DNA of 64,000 nt from Aphrocallistes beatrix (GCA_963281255.1 OY725506.1:2523001-2587000), one strand, 5' to 3'; counted from the first letter of the stretch, positions 1 to 13,200 are shown. The notes: generated by a model from the letters alone, not told the origin. Translations and numbers: made by a program.

Positions 1-853
1 CATTTTCCATATAGCTAGCACACTAAAATACAACAGTATAGATTTTCAGATTCTAACTAGCTCCAAACCTATGTACCGCCCTCTTCCCTAGTTCCCATTA
101 TTGACACTCATGCACGCTGTTGTGTTTCGCTGTGTTTATCTTCATACTTTTCATAATGTGAAAGTGACATTATGTTTTACATTTTGTGATTCGGGAGGCT
201 TGTTAACCATTCCCACATTCAATTATATACGCAGCACCATACAAGTAACTAGCCGCTCTCGTTTGGGATTACTGACAAACTCATTTGAGGGTTTTTGACA
301 GAACTACCAATCCATTAGCGGTGCCTATGCACATCAATGTGATGATCCATTACCATCATACCACCTCAAGTTAACTCTTGGCTATGCCACTGCTTGTAAT
401 TCATCATAAATTGACTCAAAACGTGAGGAAATTTCAGTTTATATCTTCCATATCCATGTAAAATCTGTATATATATCTGTGTGAATATTTTCAATATTAT
501 CTAAAATTTTGCATGCACGTCTTTACAATGAATCTGGTTTTGTTTGGATATTCGAGTATGTAGATTTAGGTTCAACCATATCTTAAGTTTTTGGCTAAGT
601 ATATAAATGCCCGCGCTAAGTTGGAATATCCTATTTCACGCCACAAAGCTCAGAGATTCATACTGTATCTTTCATGTTCATGTACAATCTGTATATATTA
701 CTACCCGGAGATAAGTTTTTGTATAATTCATTATGTCATGTGCAATTAGTTTTAAAATATGTCTATTCATTAAGATGAAGACTCCCAAACGGAAATTAAT
801 ACAAATAATCGGTACCACCTTGTGCCAGATATGTCTTTAATTATTATTGTGCA
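1..853. other. AT-rich non-coding stretch
   Basis: No convincing coding region or RNA gene is visible. Short open frames here have no recognisable domain and no plausible splice context. It ends at the left inverted repeat of the hAT relic. Confidence 0.5.
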
Positions 854-3474
854 CAGGGCCGTAGCAAGCTCATGAAAAGTGGTACGGCCATTCTTGATGG
901 ATCAGACCGATCGTAGCGAGCAACCATATGGGGTCTTGCGGGCTTGCCTGCCACAAATCCTTTGAACCTTATAGGCTCAAATATCGATATCAGCAGTTCT
1001 TATCAAGCAACAATAGTTCATTTTTGTAAATATTAGTGACAAATGTTGTAATTATTCCAACCTAAATTATATTTTAGAATATGTGAACTAATTAGAAATC
1101 TAAAAATACAAGAACTAAAAGTACTTTTACGCTAATTTACCAAACATATTCAGTCTAATTTCTTTGGCAGCCACAAACATATCTCCAACCTCAGCTAAAT
1201 TCAGTGCATCTCTGTTTCTTCTTTATGGACGTGAAGTATCAATAGGTTATTGAGTCGTAATTGACTCATTGTGGACCTAAGGTAGGTCTTCAACCTTCGT
1301 AGTGCAGAAAATGATCTTTCAGAACAAGCATTTGTTGCTGGCATTATCAGCAGCAGTTTCATTAAGGTAAACACCTGGGAAAATGCTAGTTGCTGAGGTA
1401 GAACCAAATTACCCAAAAATTTCACTATGTTGTGGATGGTAATTTCTCCCTCTTCGGATTTATGAATGTCTTTAAACAATTCAAATAGGAGTGGTAGTTG
1501 TGCACGTAACTGATGCTTATCTAGATCATCATCGTAAAAGTTGAATACGAATTATAATTCATCCTCAATGTTTTTACCTCTGCAGGTGTTCAAAATGACG
1601 TCCTCCAAATTCCGATAAATCTTGTATCCAGGTTGATCAAATCTCTCGGTAATTGCTTTTATGACCAAATCTATGGCCTCATAGTATAGCATTCTGTAAT
1701 ACTCCTCTGGGGAAGAGTGATAGCAATCCCCAGTATTCCCAGTTTGAAATCGTTGAGGTGCACGATGCTTCCGTGGAAGATTTAGCATATAGACATCAAA
1801 ACGCTGCTGATCAACCAAAACTCGCTGATAAAAAAGATGAAATTTTTCAGGTTGACGAATTTATTTCAGAACATCAAGAGTCAACCTAGCTATATGTTGT
1901 CCTTCAGCTACTGATATAAACTGATGCTGTAATGTTTTACTGAGATTATCGCTATGTGTCAGTATAAGTGCACCAAGAGAGACCCCAAACAGAAAATAAA
2001 ATGTTGACATTTGGGCTTCAACTCCAATTATCCTAGTCTTGATATCAGTGTCAAGTGGATACTCCTTTGATTCTTCGAACAGAGTTAAAATAACTTCATA
2101 GTTGTCCAACACACTTTGTAGTGAAACTGTCCTAACTGTCCATCGTGTTGGGCACAAAACACGTATCCCAGGAGTACCTGATGCTAATTCTTGCTTGAGT
2201 TTATTAAACACTGCATCTCTTTTAGGTGACCTCTTTATAAGCTTCACAATTTCTTGTACTGTTTCTAGGGAAGAATTTATCACTTCACTTTGCTTAACTG
2301 TATCACCCACTGCAAGATTCAAAGCATGTCCATAGCAGTGTGTGAATACAGCTCGATGCTCTTTGTCAGAGATACGCTTGGCAACACCAGTCTTTATGTC
2401 ACGCATCACACTGGCTCCATCATAACACTGTCCTCGACAAAGTGTCAACTTTATGCTGAATCTAAGCAAAGTATCATATATTATTTCCACTAAAGCTGTT
2501 GCATCTATAGACTCAGTTTTATACATTCCCACGAACTCTTCATGCACAGACAGTGCGCTATCCACCCATCGAAATACTATAACAACTTATTCAGTATTAG
2601 CTATGTCAGTTGTTTCATCGATCATGACTGCAAAGTAAGACAGTTGAAGTTGGGCAACAATATTACGCAAAATTTTACTGGCCATAATTGACAGGAGTTC
2701 ATTCTGTATTTCAGGGGAAGTATACTTCAACTGAGTCTTTTCTAACACTGGTTTGATGCAAAAATTCTCTTCCCCTCGAAGAACCAACAATTGGTAAAAG
2801 TTTGAATCCTTTCCGTCACCATCTCCCCTCAATGAAATCCCTTGGCGAGCGAGGTATCGTATAGTTGAAATAATTGTCAATAGATATTCACGGTTGAGTT
2901 TCTTTTCTGATGCATGATGTACTGAAAGTAATTCCCCCACATCTGCATGATTACTGAGTGAGATTACTGCCTGTTTGTGAAAATTACAGGTTTCGTGCTT
3001 AACTAATACCCTTGTTGCATCTTCCAGTTAGTGAATCCCTTTATTATGAAGCATTTCTCGCTATTTCCTGTCAGTTTTACCCTTCCTTGCCTAGTAGCCT
3101 TGCAACAAGCAAAGCAGAAAGCAGCATCCAATACAGCATTATAATGGCCATTTAAAACGAGAAAACCAAGACAAAAATCTTTTTTTGACAAGTGCCGTTC
3201 CAAACGAACGTGCAGGAAAATTAAAATGAGAAGGCTGAAAGGGTTCGTCGAGGAAATCTTGAACATCTGTAAAATCAGGAATAGACTCGGACATGTTTAC
3301 AGTTGCAATGTAACAAATATCAAGTAGCTAATTTAGCCAGGAAATTATAATATAAATTGGAGCAGACTATTAGGTATTTAGGTTCACTTATTGAATACAA
3401 AATCATTAAGATGTGAGGGCCGTAAAAGTGGTACGGCCATGGTCGTACCAGCCGTACCGGTTGTTACGGCCTTG
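854..3474 (-). mobile_element. Degenerate hAT-superfamily transposon
   Basis: The left end reads CAGGGCCGTAGCAAG and the right end, read inward on the minus strand, CAAGGCCGTAACAACC. These are imperfect terminal inverted repeats of about 15 bp. Between them lies a broken transposase gene on the minus strand. I do not see a clean 8-bp target duplication, so the ends may be slightly eroded. The left non-coding part (about 905-1010) resembles family M (near 15,200, 27,660 and 43,290), with shared GAGCGAGCAAC and CTCAAATATCGAT blocks. Confidence 0.75.
1201..3266 (-). pseudogene. hAT transposase relic (zinc-finger/DUF4371-type, with C-terminal dimerisation region)
   Basis: Consecutive minus-strand fragments read as one hAT transposase. 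The piece at 3266-3003 carries an FCFACC cysteine cluster like a TTF-type zinc finger. The piece at 2940-2587 contains FAVMIDETTDI, matching the first catalytic Asp region. The piece at 2565-1861 includes CYDGASVM, THCYGHALNLAV and CPTRWTVR. The piece at 1479-1201 has the NACSERSFSALRRLKTYLRSTM dimerisation signature. In-frame stops and frame changes separate the pieces at about 2960, 2580, 1840 and 1500, so no intact protein is made. It is a dead copy of the ZMYM/DUF4371-like hAT branch. Confidence 0.85.
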
Positions 3475-3489
3475 TTTTGAATAATACAT

Positions 3490-4311
3490 TACATTAAACG
3501 CAACGCATGAACCATCAATATACTACATGTACTCCGACACGAGATCCACAAATCAACAACCTGAGCTCTATCGTGATTCCTACTTAATTGCACTGACTTC
3601 GTGATTCCTACTTAATTCCACTGACTCACTAGACTCCGCTCGAAACACAACTAACCTACACATCCCTTAAAAGAATTTACACATTGATTTTCACCTCTCC
3701 TATATACAGCTGCACAGTCTGCCACAAATATGAACCAATTATTGAAGCAAAATTAAGGTGCTAGTAATGCCCTGCAGCAGCATATACCTACTGTATATTC
3801 ATGAAACATACGGATAACGACAACACATGTATGTACCAGCTCAATTATTCATAAAAATTTCATAAAAAAGATAGAACTGAAAATCCAGAACATAGGCTAA
3901 CGGGTTTTCAAGACAGACAGTCTAACGTATTTTTATAACTAAGCCTAACGTCAACGGAGAAATATCAATAATCGTTGCATTGCTTCAAACATTGCTTCAA
4001 ACCAAACGCACATAACCCCGATTCCAATGGAAATATCTCGAATTGGCACTATATTTAGAATAATGCGAACCTAAAACTCCTAGCGGTCCTCTTCAGCGAC
4101 TCCGCTCTCCTAGAAACGCCACCAGCATTAACCATTCTCTACTATCCTCCCCCAAAAGTGTGAACTGCACCAATAAGTGTTAAGTTCTCTCTTAAGGCAC
4201 ATTATCGGCTCCGATCGTTGCTATGCATATTGCTGAAAAGAGTACATCTATTGATTAACCAAAAATTTCCACTCTCGATCCCGTTACATTATCATTTCTT
4301 TACCAAACGGG
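3490..4311. repeat. Copy A (left part) of a duplicated non-coding unit
   Basis: This segment is similar to 7755-8330. Shared blocks include the stretch around ACATGTACTCCG, the CACAACTAACCTACACATCCC block and the CAGCTGCACAGTCTGCC block. The copy continues at 5742 after an interrupting hAT insertion. No coding potential is visible. Confidence 0.6.
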
Positions 4312-4319
4312 CCATCATC

Positions 4320-5733
4320 CAGGGGCGGATACAGGGGGGGTCCGGGGGGGCCATGGCCCCCCCTGAAAATTTAACGAATTGATCTACGGGGGAGCTATTT
4401 GGGTCTAACCCCCCAGATTTTTGAACTTTAGCCCTCAATTATATGAGTTTATTTTCTCAATTCCAATGATATCTACTAAGATACTTCTTTCTTCAATTCA
4501 ATTATTCCGTTTTTACTGATTTCATCAGATCTGATTTACATTAACCCATAAGTGTAACAATTATTCCTTTATTTGAGACGAATACTCCAACATTAACTTC
4601 GAGTTTCCATTTAGATTCGATTGAGGTGAAAACTTGAGTATGCTACTATTTCATAGGCATCTACATAGGGCATTCCAAAAGTTCTCGTCCCAAATCTGTA
4701 TCTCAAATGAGAGTGAAAATATGATATTTTCAATTTGTCCATTATATTCCTTAAGGGATCAGCTTCCAATTTATATATTGTTTTATTTTAAGAGGACAAT
4801 TATTGTGGTTCCTATATTAGATTTTTGTACATCGGTTTAGGGCACTGCCTTTGAACGTGATCTTTGGGGTTCCCTTTGATATACTTTAGTTCTGAGCAGA
4901 TTTAGATTAAAACTGATCCCGCCATCCAATTCTACGCATCAAATAACATTTAGATTGAATTCTCTGAAGTATTATAGTTTGAGGCTGAGGGAATACTATG
5001 TTTAGAAGTGGTTTACTACCATTTTTGTCCCACTTTTTGAGTGGCGAAAATGACAAAAAATCCACTAAAAGTGGCATGATATATTTTCAACACGAGCAGT
5101 ACTATTGAACACCTCCCGATTACTTTTTCACATTGGTTCTTAATTATTTCACCTTTTAATGACCTTATTCTACGATTTTAACAACTTTTATTCTCCAAAT
5201 TTAGTTTTAAGCCATTTTCAATGGGAAGATTCCAACTTCTCGACACTACCCTAAACCGATGCATAAAAATCTAATAAAGGAACTACAATAATTGTCCTTT
5301 TAAATAAACCAATATAGAAATTGGAAGCTGATCCCTTAAGGAATAAAATGGACAAATTGAAAATATCCTATTTTCACTTTCATTTGAGATACAGATTTGG
5401 GACGAGAACTTTTGGAATGCCCTTAGTAAAATCCGTACAGAATTATTTTTCATTAGAATGCCATACATTGTATCATTATCACTATGTTGACTAAAACCTA
5501 AATATTCTCGCAAACGCTTGTGATGAATTGGCGCGAAGCACAAAGTGGTAATCAGGTTACAGAAAGGAAATTCAAATCCCGTATGAGATTTGATAAGAAT
5601 TGATGTACATTGATATTTGACCACCTTAAGTTAAAAAAATTTTCTGGGGGGTTCCCCCCCAGAACCCCCATTACATGCGCTCGCTCCGCTCGCTTTTGGC
5701 CCCCCCTGAGTCTAAACCCTGTATCCGCCCCTG
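4320..5733. mobile_element. Non-autonomous hAT-like foldback element with perfect 8-bp target duplication
   Basis: The ends are CAGGGGCGGATACAGGG and CCCTGTATCCGCCCCTG, a 17-bp perfect inverted repeat. They are flanked by the direct repeat CCATCATC at 4312-4319 and 5734-5741. An internal inverted repeat (about 4665-4850 against 5235-5440) would let most of the element fold back. Open frames inside have no recognisable domain. The intact target duplication suggests a fairly recent insertion. Confidence 0.9.
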
Positions 5734-5741
5734 CCATCATC

Positions 5742-6270
5742 ACAACAATCATTGCTCTTAACCTACAGCAGCACCTCTTTCAAACTCGCAAAACTGCAGA
5801 CTGCAGACGACTGCAGCATTCTACACATGTAGTACTACAGATCTACAAGTAGCATAACGACTACTGCATAGCTAGCATAGCATTGCTTATAACTGAATGT
5901 TTACAAAATATTTTGTGCAATAAATAGTGTTCATTTCTAAACTAGAAAAGTAGTAGATTCTACAGTTGCAAACCGATTTAAAGTTAAAATAAATTATCTT
6001 AGTCAAATAAATGAAGTAAAATTTATTGTTACAGAACTTTTGGATGATACTATATGTATGAGGTCACCCTCTCAACTGTGTTTTTCTACCCTTATATGAT
6101 GATTCCGCTATAATGCATAGTAAAAATTTCCGAAACCCAATACAAGTACCTAACACCAATGGTGTCACATATCTCAGGTTTACCAGTAGTTGTCCTGAAT
6201 AATGTTGCATAGAACTATATCGCACAACTCAGTTGCTTTCAGCAAAATTGAATCGTGTATGGTGGACTCA
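5742..6270. repeat. Copy A (right part) of the duplicated non-coding unit
   Basis: This continues the unit interrupted at 4312 and is similar to 8400-8825. Shared blocks include ACAATCATTGC with CAGCACCTC, and CTCAGGTTTACCAGTAGT followed by CAGCAAA. No gene is seen. Confidence 0.55.
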
Positions 6271-6732
6271 AGAATACTTCTAAGAGCTGCACTAAAGTGT
6301 TTACTATACCATCGCCCTGTAAAATTCCTCAAATATTATTTACTAATCCATCTTAGTGTGGATGTTGAAAAAGTATATATTTCTTAATATAATGTTTTCG
6401 TATTGAATTTTATTTCTCATAATTTACTTGTAGTTATTATTTCATAAATTGTTAATATCAATCTATTAGTTAAAACAATTAATCTTTTGATGTAGCTCAT
6501 AATTGAAATACCGTATCCTCAAATAGTAACTGGAGAAATAATTAATTATGAGTTTCATAATATTACAGATGAAAGAATAAGTTTTACTAAAGAGCATTTC
6601 AAAAAATGTAATAACTCAAATGACTTGATAAATGATAGATTCAATGATTTGTTGTAGATTTTTATTCTGAGATACCAATGCATTTTATATGCGCACATTT
6701 CGAGTATATAGTGATTACATATACTACTCATG
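6271..6732. other. AT-rich non-coding stretch
   Basis: No coding region, RNA gene or clear repeat was recognised. Short open frames here look like chance. Confidence 0.4.
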
Positions 6733-6804
6733 TACAGTAGCATTTATATGGCTTCGCACTTTTATGGCAGTGCCATATAGAATGGCTGGGAGAGAGTTGA
6801 CTGA

Positions 6805-6995
6805 ATAAGGCCGAATTTTCAAACTGGAATAAGGCCGAAAATGAGACTGGATTAAGGCCGAATTGTCAATCCGGAATAAGGCCGAATGATATTCATGACT
6901 GGAATAAGGCCGAATTGTCAATCCGGAATAAGGCCGAATTAAATTCATGACTAGAATAAGGCCGAATTATATTCAAAACTGGAATAAGGCCGAAT
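6805..6995 (-). repeat. Minisatellite array, reverse orientation
   Basis: Repeats of about 20-35 bp share the core ACTGGAATAAGGCCGAAT with variable linkers such as TATTCATG or TGTCAATCCGG. It is the inverted partner of the array at 7197-7505. Confidence 0.8.
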
Positions 6996-7196
6996 TTTCA
7001 CAACTGGATGAGTCGAGTGATATAACAAGTTGTGTATAAATTTTGCTTAAAAACACCTCACCAGGCGAATTTTCAAAATATTCCATGTCAAAATCCCTTA
7101 AAATCTCCCTGTTGCCCAACAAACCAAGTGATGCTCTCAATCGACCCTCCATTCTTTAGTTCACAAATTAAAAATCATTCTTCCTCTAGATCCAAA

Positions 7197-7505
7197 ATGA
7201 AAATTCGACCTTATTCCAGTTTTGAAAATTCGGCCTTATTCCAGTGTTGAATATTCGCCCTTATTCCAGTCATGAATTTGATTCGGCCTTATTCCGGATT
7301 GACAATTCGGCCTTATTCCAGTTTTGAAAATTCGGCCTTATTCCAGTTTTGAATATTCGGCCTTATTCCAGTCATGAATTTAATTCGGCCTTATTCCAGT
7401 CATGAATTTAATTCGGCCTTATTCCGGATTGACAATTCGGCCTTATTCCAGTTTTGAAAATCATTCGGCCTTATTCCAATTTTTGCAATTCGACCTTATT
7501 CAGCT
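7197..7505 (+). repeat. Minisatellite array, forward orientation
   Basis: About ten or more repeats share the core ATTCGGCCTTATTCCAGT, separated by linkers such as CATGAATTTA or GATTGACA. It is the inverted partner of the array at 6805-6995. Confidence 0.85.
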
Positions 7506-7754
7506 TTCCCCTGGGAGACATCCGCGATATCCGGACACTGTATCCCCAGTGGGCACTCTACGGTTGATGACCACCCAATAAATAGCATTGAGATTTTTGA
7601 CAAAGCTCTTTAGATGTAATTTTTTGTGTCATATCTATTTGTGTACTTTGGAAAAGAGTATTATCAATTCAGAATCTCAACTGTCAGGTAAATTTAGGCG
7701 ACATTCAAGAGAAATTTTTTAAAATAGCTTTCGATTATTACCGTAATATGATTC

Positions 7755-8830
7755 AAACCCACCATATGTTACATGTACTCCGCCACTAGACCCTCAAAAC
7801 GACAACCTGATCCCTACCACTGACTTACATTATTCCGCTTCTAACACAACTATCCTACACATCCCCTCGTAAAGAACACTTTAAGTTTTTGTCCCAAATA
7901 CAGCTGCATGGTCTGCCGCAAATATGAACAATTCACCGAAGATTAATATCTTGTAATCCTCTGCAATAAGTACTTCTGCATATACCTACTGTACACTCAT
8001 GAAACAAGCAAACTACGACAACGCATGTACCTAGGGACTGCTAAACTAGAACGAACCATATCAATGGACAAAATTATAATCGAATAAGTAAACACCTCAA
8101 GAAAGAGACGACAGTAGGTGATAATATTAAGCCACAGTTACGCAAAATACAAATCTCCGAGGGAGAGAAAACATAAAGAAATCACATAGAAGAAAACGCT
8201 GAGACAAAAATTCCCAAACATATATATATATACAATACAAAAGAGGTGATTAACTTTATGAATTAAGTATAACTTCATCGATGAAAAACCTAAAATCGTT
8301 GCATTGCTGCCCCCAAATAGGACACAACTAATCGGAAACAAATTATTTTATACCACACTAAACTCCGACCATCAATACCGTTACTTTTCCATTTTTCAAC
8401 CAAGGCAGGCACACAACAACCATTACAATCATTGCACAATCTACAACAACACCTCCTACGAACTCACAAGACTACAGAAGTCTATCCTTCGAAATTACAC
8501 GACTACAGCTTTCTACTTTGCCTATATCGGAATGTATACCACAGTAATAATGACTAAGAAAACACTAGGTAAGGTTATCCCAATAAACATCAGGAAATCA
8601 GCTTTGATAACATAGCTACAAGTAAACCCCTAACTATGACACTAACCTACTCTTCCGTTTTCTAAATGTAAATAATACAATGTGAAGCTCTGTCAACTTC
8701 TGAGATCCAGTAGAAGTATCCAATGTCAAAGTGCCGCATCTCAAGTTTACCAGTAGTGGTACTGAATAGCGTTGAATAGAATCACATCGAACATAAAGTT
8801 GTTTTTCAGCAAAGTGATAACAATACATTT
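7755..8830. repeat. Copy B of the duplicated non-coding unit
   Basis: This is an uninterrupted copy of the unit at 3490-4311 plus 5742-6270, clearly diverged but colinear. Comparing the two dates the hAT insertion in copy A after the duplication. Open frames within it do not match between copies, which argues against coding. Confidence 0.6.
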
Positions 8831-9139
8831 TACAAATATATATTTATTCGTGATAAAATACTGTTTTATCATCACTGAATAATTGATATTTTTTGATGAT
8901 ATTTTAGCAAATTTCTGTCAAGGAAATGACTGTTCGGCGAAAATTTCCATTTATCAGTTCATAGTTCTTAAAATATGATGAGAATTAAAAAAATACAGAA
9001 TATCTGCGTTCTAATCATCATAATGAAATGATGATTTGAAATTATTTTCTTATTTTTACAAAACAGTTGCTTATTCCAGGGATTGTAACAGCAATCATAT
9101 AATACATGATGTTCATAGAAACTTTCATATTCAGTCTAG

Positions 9140-9353
9140 AGCAGAGGCTGGCAACCTTTTGAATGAAGTGTGCCAGTTTACCCATAATGTCAATATATTT
9201 ATGGCCTTGTGTACTAGTGGCACACCTACCTAGGGTTACCGATCCATGGATATACATAAATGTCGGTCTATCGACTCATATATATTTTCAACTCCGCGTG
9301 CCGTCAATATAGGCTTGCTTACCAAATTTGGCACGCGTGCCGATCTCTGTCTA
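9140..9353. mobile_element. hAT-like MITE
   Basis: The left end CAGAGGCTGGCAACCTTTTG and the right end GGCACGCGTGCCGATCTCTG are inverted with respect to each other. The flanks share TCTAGA, the remains of a target duplication. No coding content. Confidence 0.6.
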
Positions 9354-9489
9354 GATTTTGTAATCTTCTATTTAAAACTGATATTGTCTACAACATACCC
9401 AAAATAACGTATAGCAATAAAAAATATTATGTGCATATTGTCACACCTTTATATATATATTTTCACACCTTTTGAAGAAATTTGAACTT

Positions 9490-9830
9490 TTGCTAGATAC
9501 TAGCTTCCAACGGGTGATATGGGGTTTTCAGGGGTGTAGATTTCGAATGCCATATTTTCGAGTAAATTTGATAATTAATTTGTTTACTTTTGTTTATATT
9601 AGATACATAAAGTAAACAAATCTCAAATATATGCTAGATCTTGCTTTCAACGGTTGACATGGGGTTTTCAGGGGTGTAGATTTCGAATATCATATTTTCG
9701 GGGAAATTTGATGATTAATTTGTTTACTTTTAATGACAATAGATACATAAAGTAAACAAATTACAAAAATGGGCTAGAGACCAGCTTCCAACGGTTGACA
9801 TGGGGTTTTTAAGTGCTGTAAAACAATTTT
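9490..9830. repeat. Tandem repeat of about 141 bp, 2.4 copies, upstream of the NLR gene
   Basis: Copies begin near 9493, 9633 and 9773, each with the TTCCAACGG...GACATGGGGTTTT block; the third is truncated. The two full copies each hold an inverted pair, TTGTTTACTTT and AAAGTAAACAAA, near 9581/9611 and 9721/9751. GTAAACA is the core of known forkhead-factor sites, and the same TTTGTTTACTT occurs at 10211-10221 just before the NLR start. Confidence 0.8.
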
Positions 9831-10235
9831 AATGAATTACTTTCTAGAATTGAACTTGAAGGAGTACAATAGACCCCTATTAGACCTGAGATAATATAAA
9901 TTTAACACCGGAGACTCGCACAAATTGGCTATCTGGCTACATGCGACCTAAAAGACCGAGTTTGCGGAAGCTTGCATTAACAGTTGAAGGTAATTCTACG
10001 AACTCTGGTAATACTTCAAATTTCATGGTTTTCTAAGTTTTTAAAATTCAAACTCGCCATTTATTTTATTTTATTGCTTTTTACTTTCGAGTAGAAAATA
10101 TTTTAATTACCAAATTTGTTTCTAAATTCTAAATCAACAAAGCACATGTTAAGTCAACTATTAATTATAAATTGTCAATGCTACTTTAAAATTGTCTATT
10201 ATCGATCTTGTTTGTTTACTTAGAATATTTGTGCG

Positions 10236-13200
10236 ATGAGTGAGGAATTCTCTCTGATACAAATAGGAGATGATTTAAATGCAGAACAAATACAGAAACT
10301 TGCATCTCTTTTAAAGATTCCTTCTGGTTTGTACGAAAATGTCACCAAAGGGAACGAATTCTTGTACAAATTGAGGAAGTGGGGCAGACATGATCCCTAT
10401 ATTTTTTACCAAGGTTTAAACTCAATTGGTAGAGCAGATTTGTGTGAAATAGCCATAAATGTCAGATGGTTAGCCAGCGATCATCCCTTAGAAGGATTTG
10501 AAGGATTAGAGCCTGAAGAGTTATCAATGAAAACATTCGTGAAAGTATTTAAGTTCGAGTTTACACGAGAAGATTGGTTCCGCATGGGCATTATAATTCC
10601 TGAGCTAGATGCTGACAAGACATTTGAAGACAAAGTGAAAATGCTCATGCAGGAAGGTTACATTTCTAAAGACCTCAATGTGTTAATCAGATTAATGTCA
10701 CAAATTAAACGAAATGATATTGGAACAACATTCAAACAGTATCATGCTGTTTTCTTCAACATTCCAGAACCAGTTTTCAAATCAAAATTTCGAAAAGAAA
10801 TATCATTGCTTGAAAAGGAAATTACAACATGGGAAAGATCTCTAAGAATATTTATGGAATTACAGAATAAACAAGTTAAACAAATGCTTGACGACGATAA
10901 ACCAACCGACATCGAATCAGTTTATGTGGATCTAACGATTATAGAAGAGAGACCGAGACCTGTCGATCCCGAAGATGAGACCACATATAATGAAATTGCT
11001 TTTCTCCGAAAGATAGCAAATAAAGAAATTAACATAAGAGGGGTTGATTTCACGAATATAATAAAGAACTACAGTCCAATAAAGAAAAAGTGGTCCAAGG
11101 AAAATAAAGAGTGGGAGATAATAGGATACCTGCCAGAAATATGGTGTCTTATTGGAAACCCTGGTTGTGGGAAAAGTTTTCTCTGTCACAGGACAGCATT
11201 GCGATTCGGTAAAGGAGAACTTCCACAATTCTCATTCTGTGTATCGATTCCATGCAGAAACCATGACTGGCACGAAATGGAGAAATCGAGAGATAAAATC
11301 GGCAATATTATCGAGGGAGAATTCATACAAAGATGGTTGCGCTTATCCATGCCAGTAGGTCCTAGCTGGACTGTCGACTTGTCCAAGCATCTAGTCGAGT
11401 CAGATGGACACGATCTCCTTATAATAATGGACGGCTTGGATGAATTCCTAAAAGAGGTTCCCTTCCAACAAACTCTCCTCTTCTTACTCCTAACTCGCAA
11501 GGCACTAACTCAATCTACCATCATAGTAACAAGTCGACCAGGAGCCTACACGAAGATTTCACAAGAACACACACTCAATATAGACAGATTCTTTCAGGTT
11601 TTGGGTTTTTCCCCTAAAAACAGAGACCGATACTTCCAAATACAACTGCCTCAAGTTGAAAAACATAATCAATTAAAAGAACTTCTTCATCTCCACGATG
11701 AGATAAACCAGCTGAGCTTAATTCCTGTGAATGCGTCATTGTTTGCAGCTCTCGTCCGCGGATCTGACAATATCACTGCACATACTCTAACCAATCTCTA
11801 TTCAGAGTTAATTGCATACTTGATTCGTCGACAACTGAACAGAATGGGGCTGGAACACATGTCTGCAAAATCCCTCTTCACTCTAGATCCCAATGTTCAG
11901 GAATGTTTGTTTACTATTGGAGAGCTTGCTTACCTTGGAATCTATAGCCGTGAGTTGATCTGTACTAAGGACATTCTCCTTACAGTAGACAAGGAAGAGA
12001 AATCCTGTCAATGCCTAGGCTTAGCAGAGGAACATATAAGAAAAGACCACCTGGGTCGAATAATGCGTGTGTGGTCCTTTGCGCACTTAACGATCCAGGA
12101 ATTCATCGGTGCTTTCTGGCTATTTTCCTGTTCATGGCGAGACCAGTGCTTAAGCACACGATATGTAGTCAACACTGAGGATACATTTGTAATGTTTAAA
12201 ATGAATTTTAGATTCCTTTGTGGTCTGCTATCTAACTCTGCTAGAAATGTATTAAGCATACTCTACCGACATCTCCCTACACTACCAATTTCAATGGAGA
12301 ATATGCCTATGAAGTATCAATTAAAATATGAATATTCCATTTACGCAGAGGAAATTCCAATGACTGAGTATTTGGGTTGGATTGAATTTACAAAGACATT
12401 CATTGTAATATCTGAAATTCTTTCTGAATGTAACTCGGACTCTATAAATAAATCCTATTCTATTGTCCGACAATTCCTTCCTAATAAAATATATTTATAC
12501 ATCAGTAGTACCATATCACCGAATGAATGGAAATGTTTTCTCCAAACTCTTCCTCTCCTGAAGTCCATTCAACTAATTCAGTTCGACACTAATTACATCA
12601 ATGTGTCTCAGTTCCGTTCTCTACTGACACAATTAACTTCATGCTCTCTCAGCTTATTAGCTGTGAGGTTGAATGTGATAAAAGAAGATTGTTATTCCAC
12701 TATTAGATCGTATAGTGACGCGATTATAGACAGTAAGCTACGATCTGAAACTAAGATTAGCTTAGAACTTCACCATTGTGAACTCACAGACATTGAATCA
12801 GATTATTCCTCTAACAAGTTTTTCCAAATCTTCAAGAATATTTGTTTATATGAAACAGAATTATCAACTCAGTCTGTGCAGGAGCTGTCTAATCAGATTA
12901 TTTCTACAGATAACTTGTATTATAATCCTCATTCCTCTGATTCCACTGACTACGTCACAATACTGAAACATCTCAACAAAGCTACGCAGCTGAACAGTAT
13001 ATTTCTCTATAATATTCCTGAAGAATGTGTCAAGCTGTTGCAATCTCATTTGCCTCTACTCTCCAATCTTCAGGAGATAGGATTGAATGGAGATGTAGGA
13101 GTTCCTTGTGCATCATTACTACCTCATATAAGCACACTCTCCAATCTCAAATTCCTATGTCTACATCCTGGATATCCTGACACTAGTTATAAAGAGTATT

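Larger units (their letters stand above)
6733..7563. mobile_element. Family R element expanded by a minisatellite in both orientations
   Basis: The left end (ACAGTAGCATTTATATGG) and the right end (CAGTGGGCACTCTACGGT) match the two ends of the short element at about 34597-34715. Inside, a GGCCTTATTCCAGT-type minisatellite runs in reverse orientation at about 6805-6995 and in forward orientation at about 7197-7505, leaving a spacer of about 200 bp. Together the arrays form a large imperfect palindrome. Confidence 0.65.

Noticed and set aside
854-3474. Active autonomous hAT transposon
   Set aside because: The transposase frame is broken in several places and no clean target duplication is visible.
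5283-5752. Open frames of 66-113 codons within the foldback element
   Set aside because: They lie in the inverted repeat of a non-autonomous element and have no recognisable domain; similar frames recur only through the repeat.
7197-7505. CRISPR-like array of spaced repeats
   Set aside because: Linkers are short and themselves repeated, the host DNA is animal, and a mirrored array lies next to it. It is a minisatellite.
8304-8615. Open frame of 103 codons
   Set aside because: It lies in copy B of the duplicated unit and is not conserved in copy A.
10932-11500. Minus-strand open frames of about 100 codons
   Set aside because: They are antisense shadows of the NLR NACHT region.
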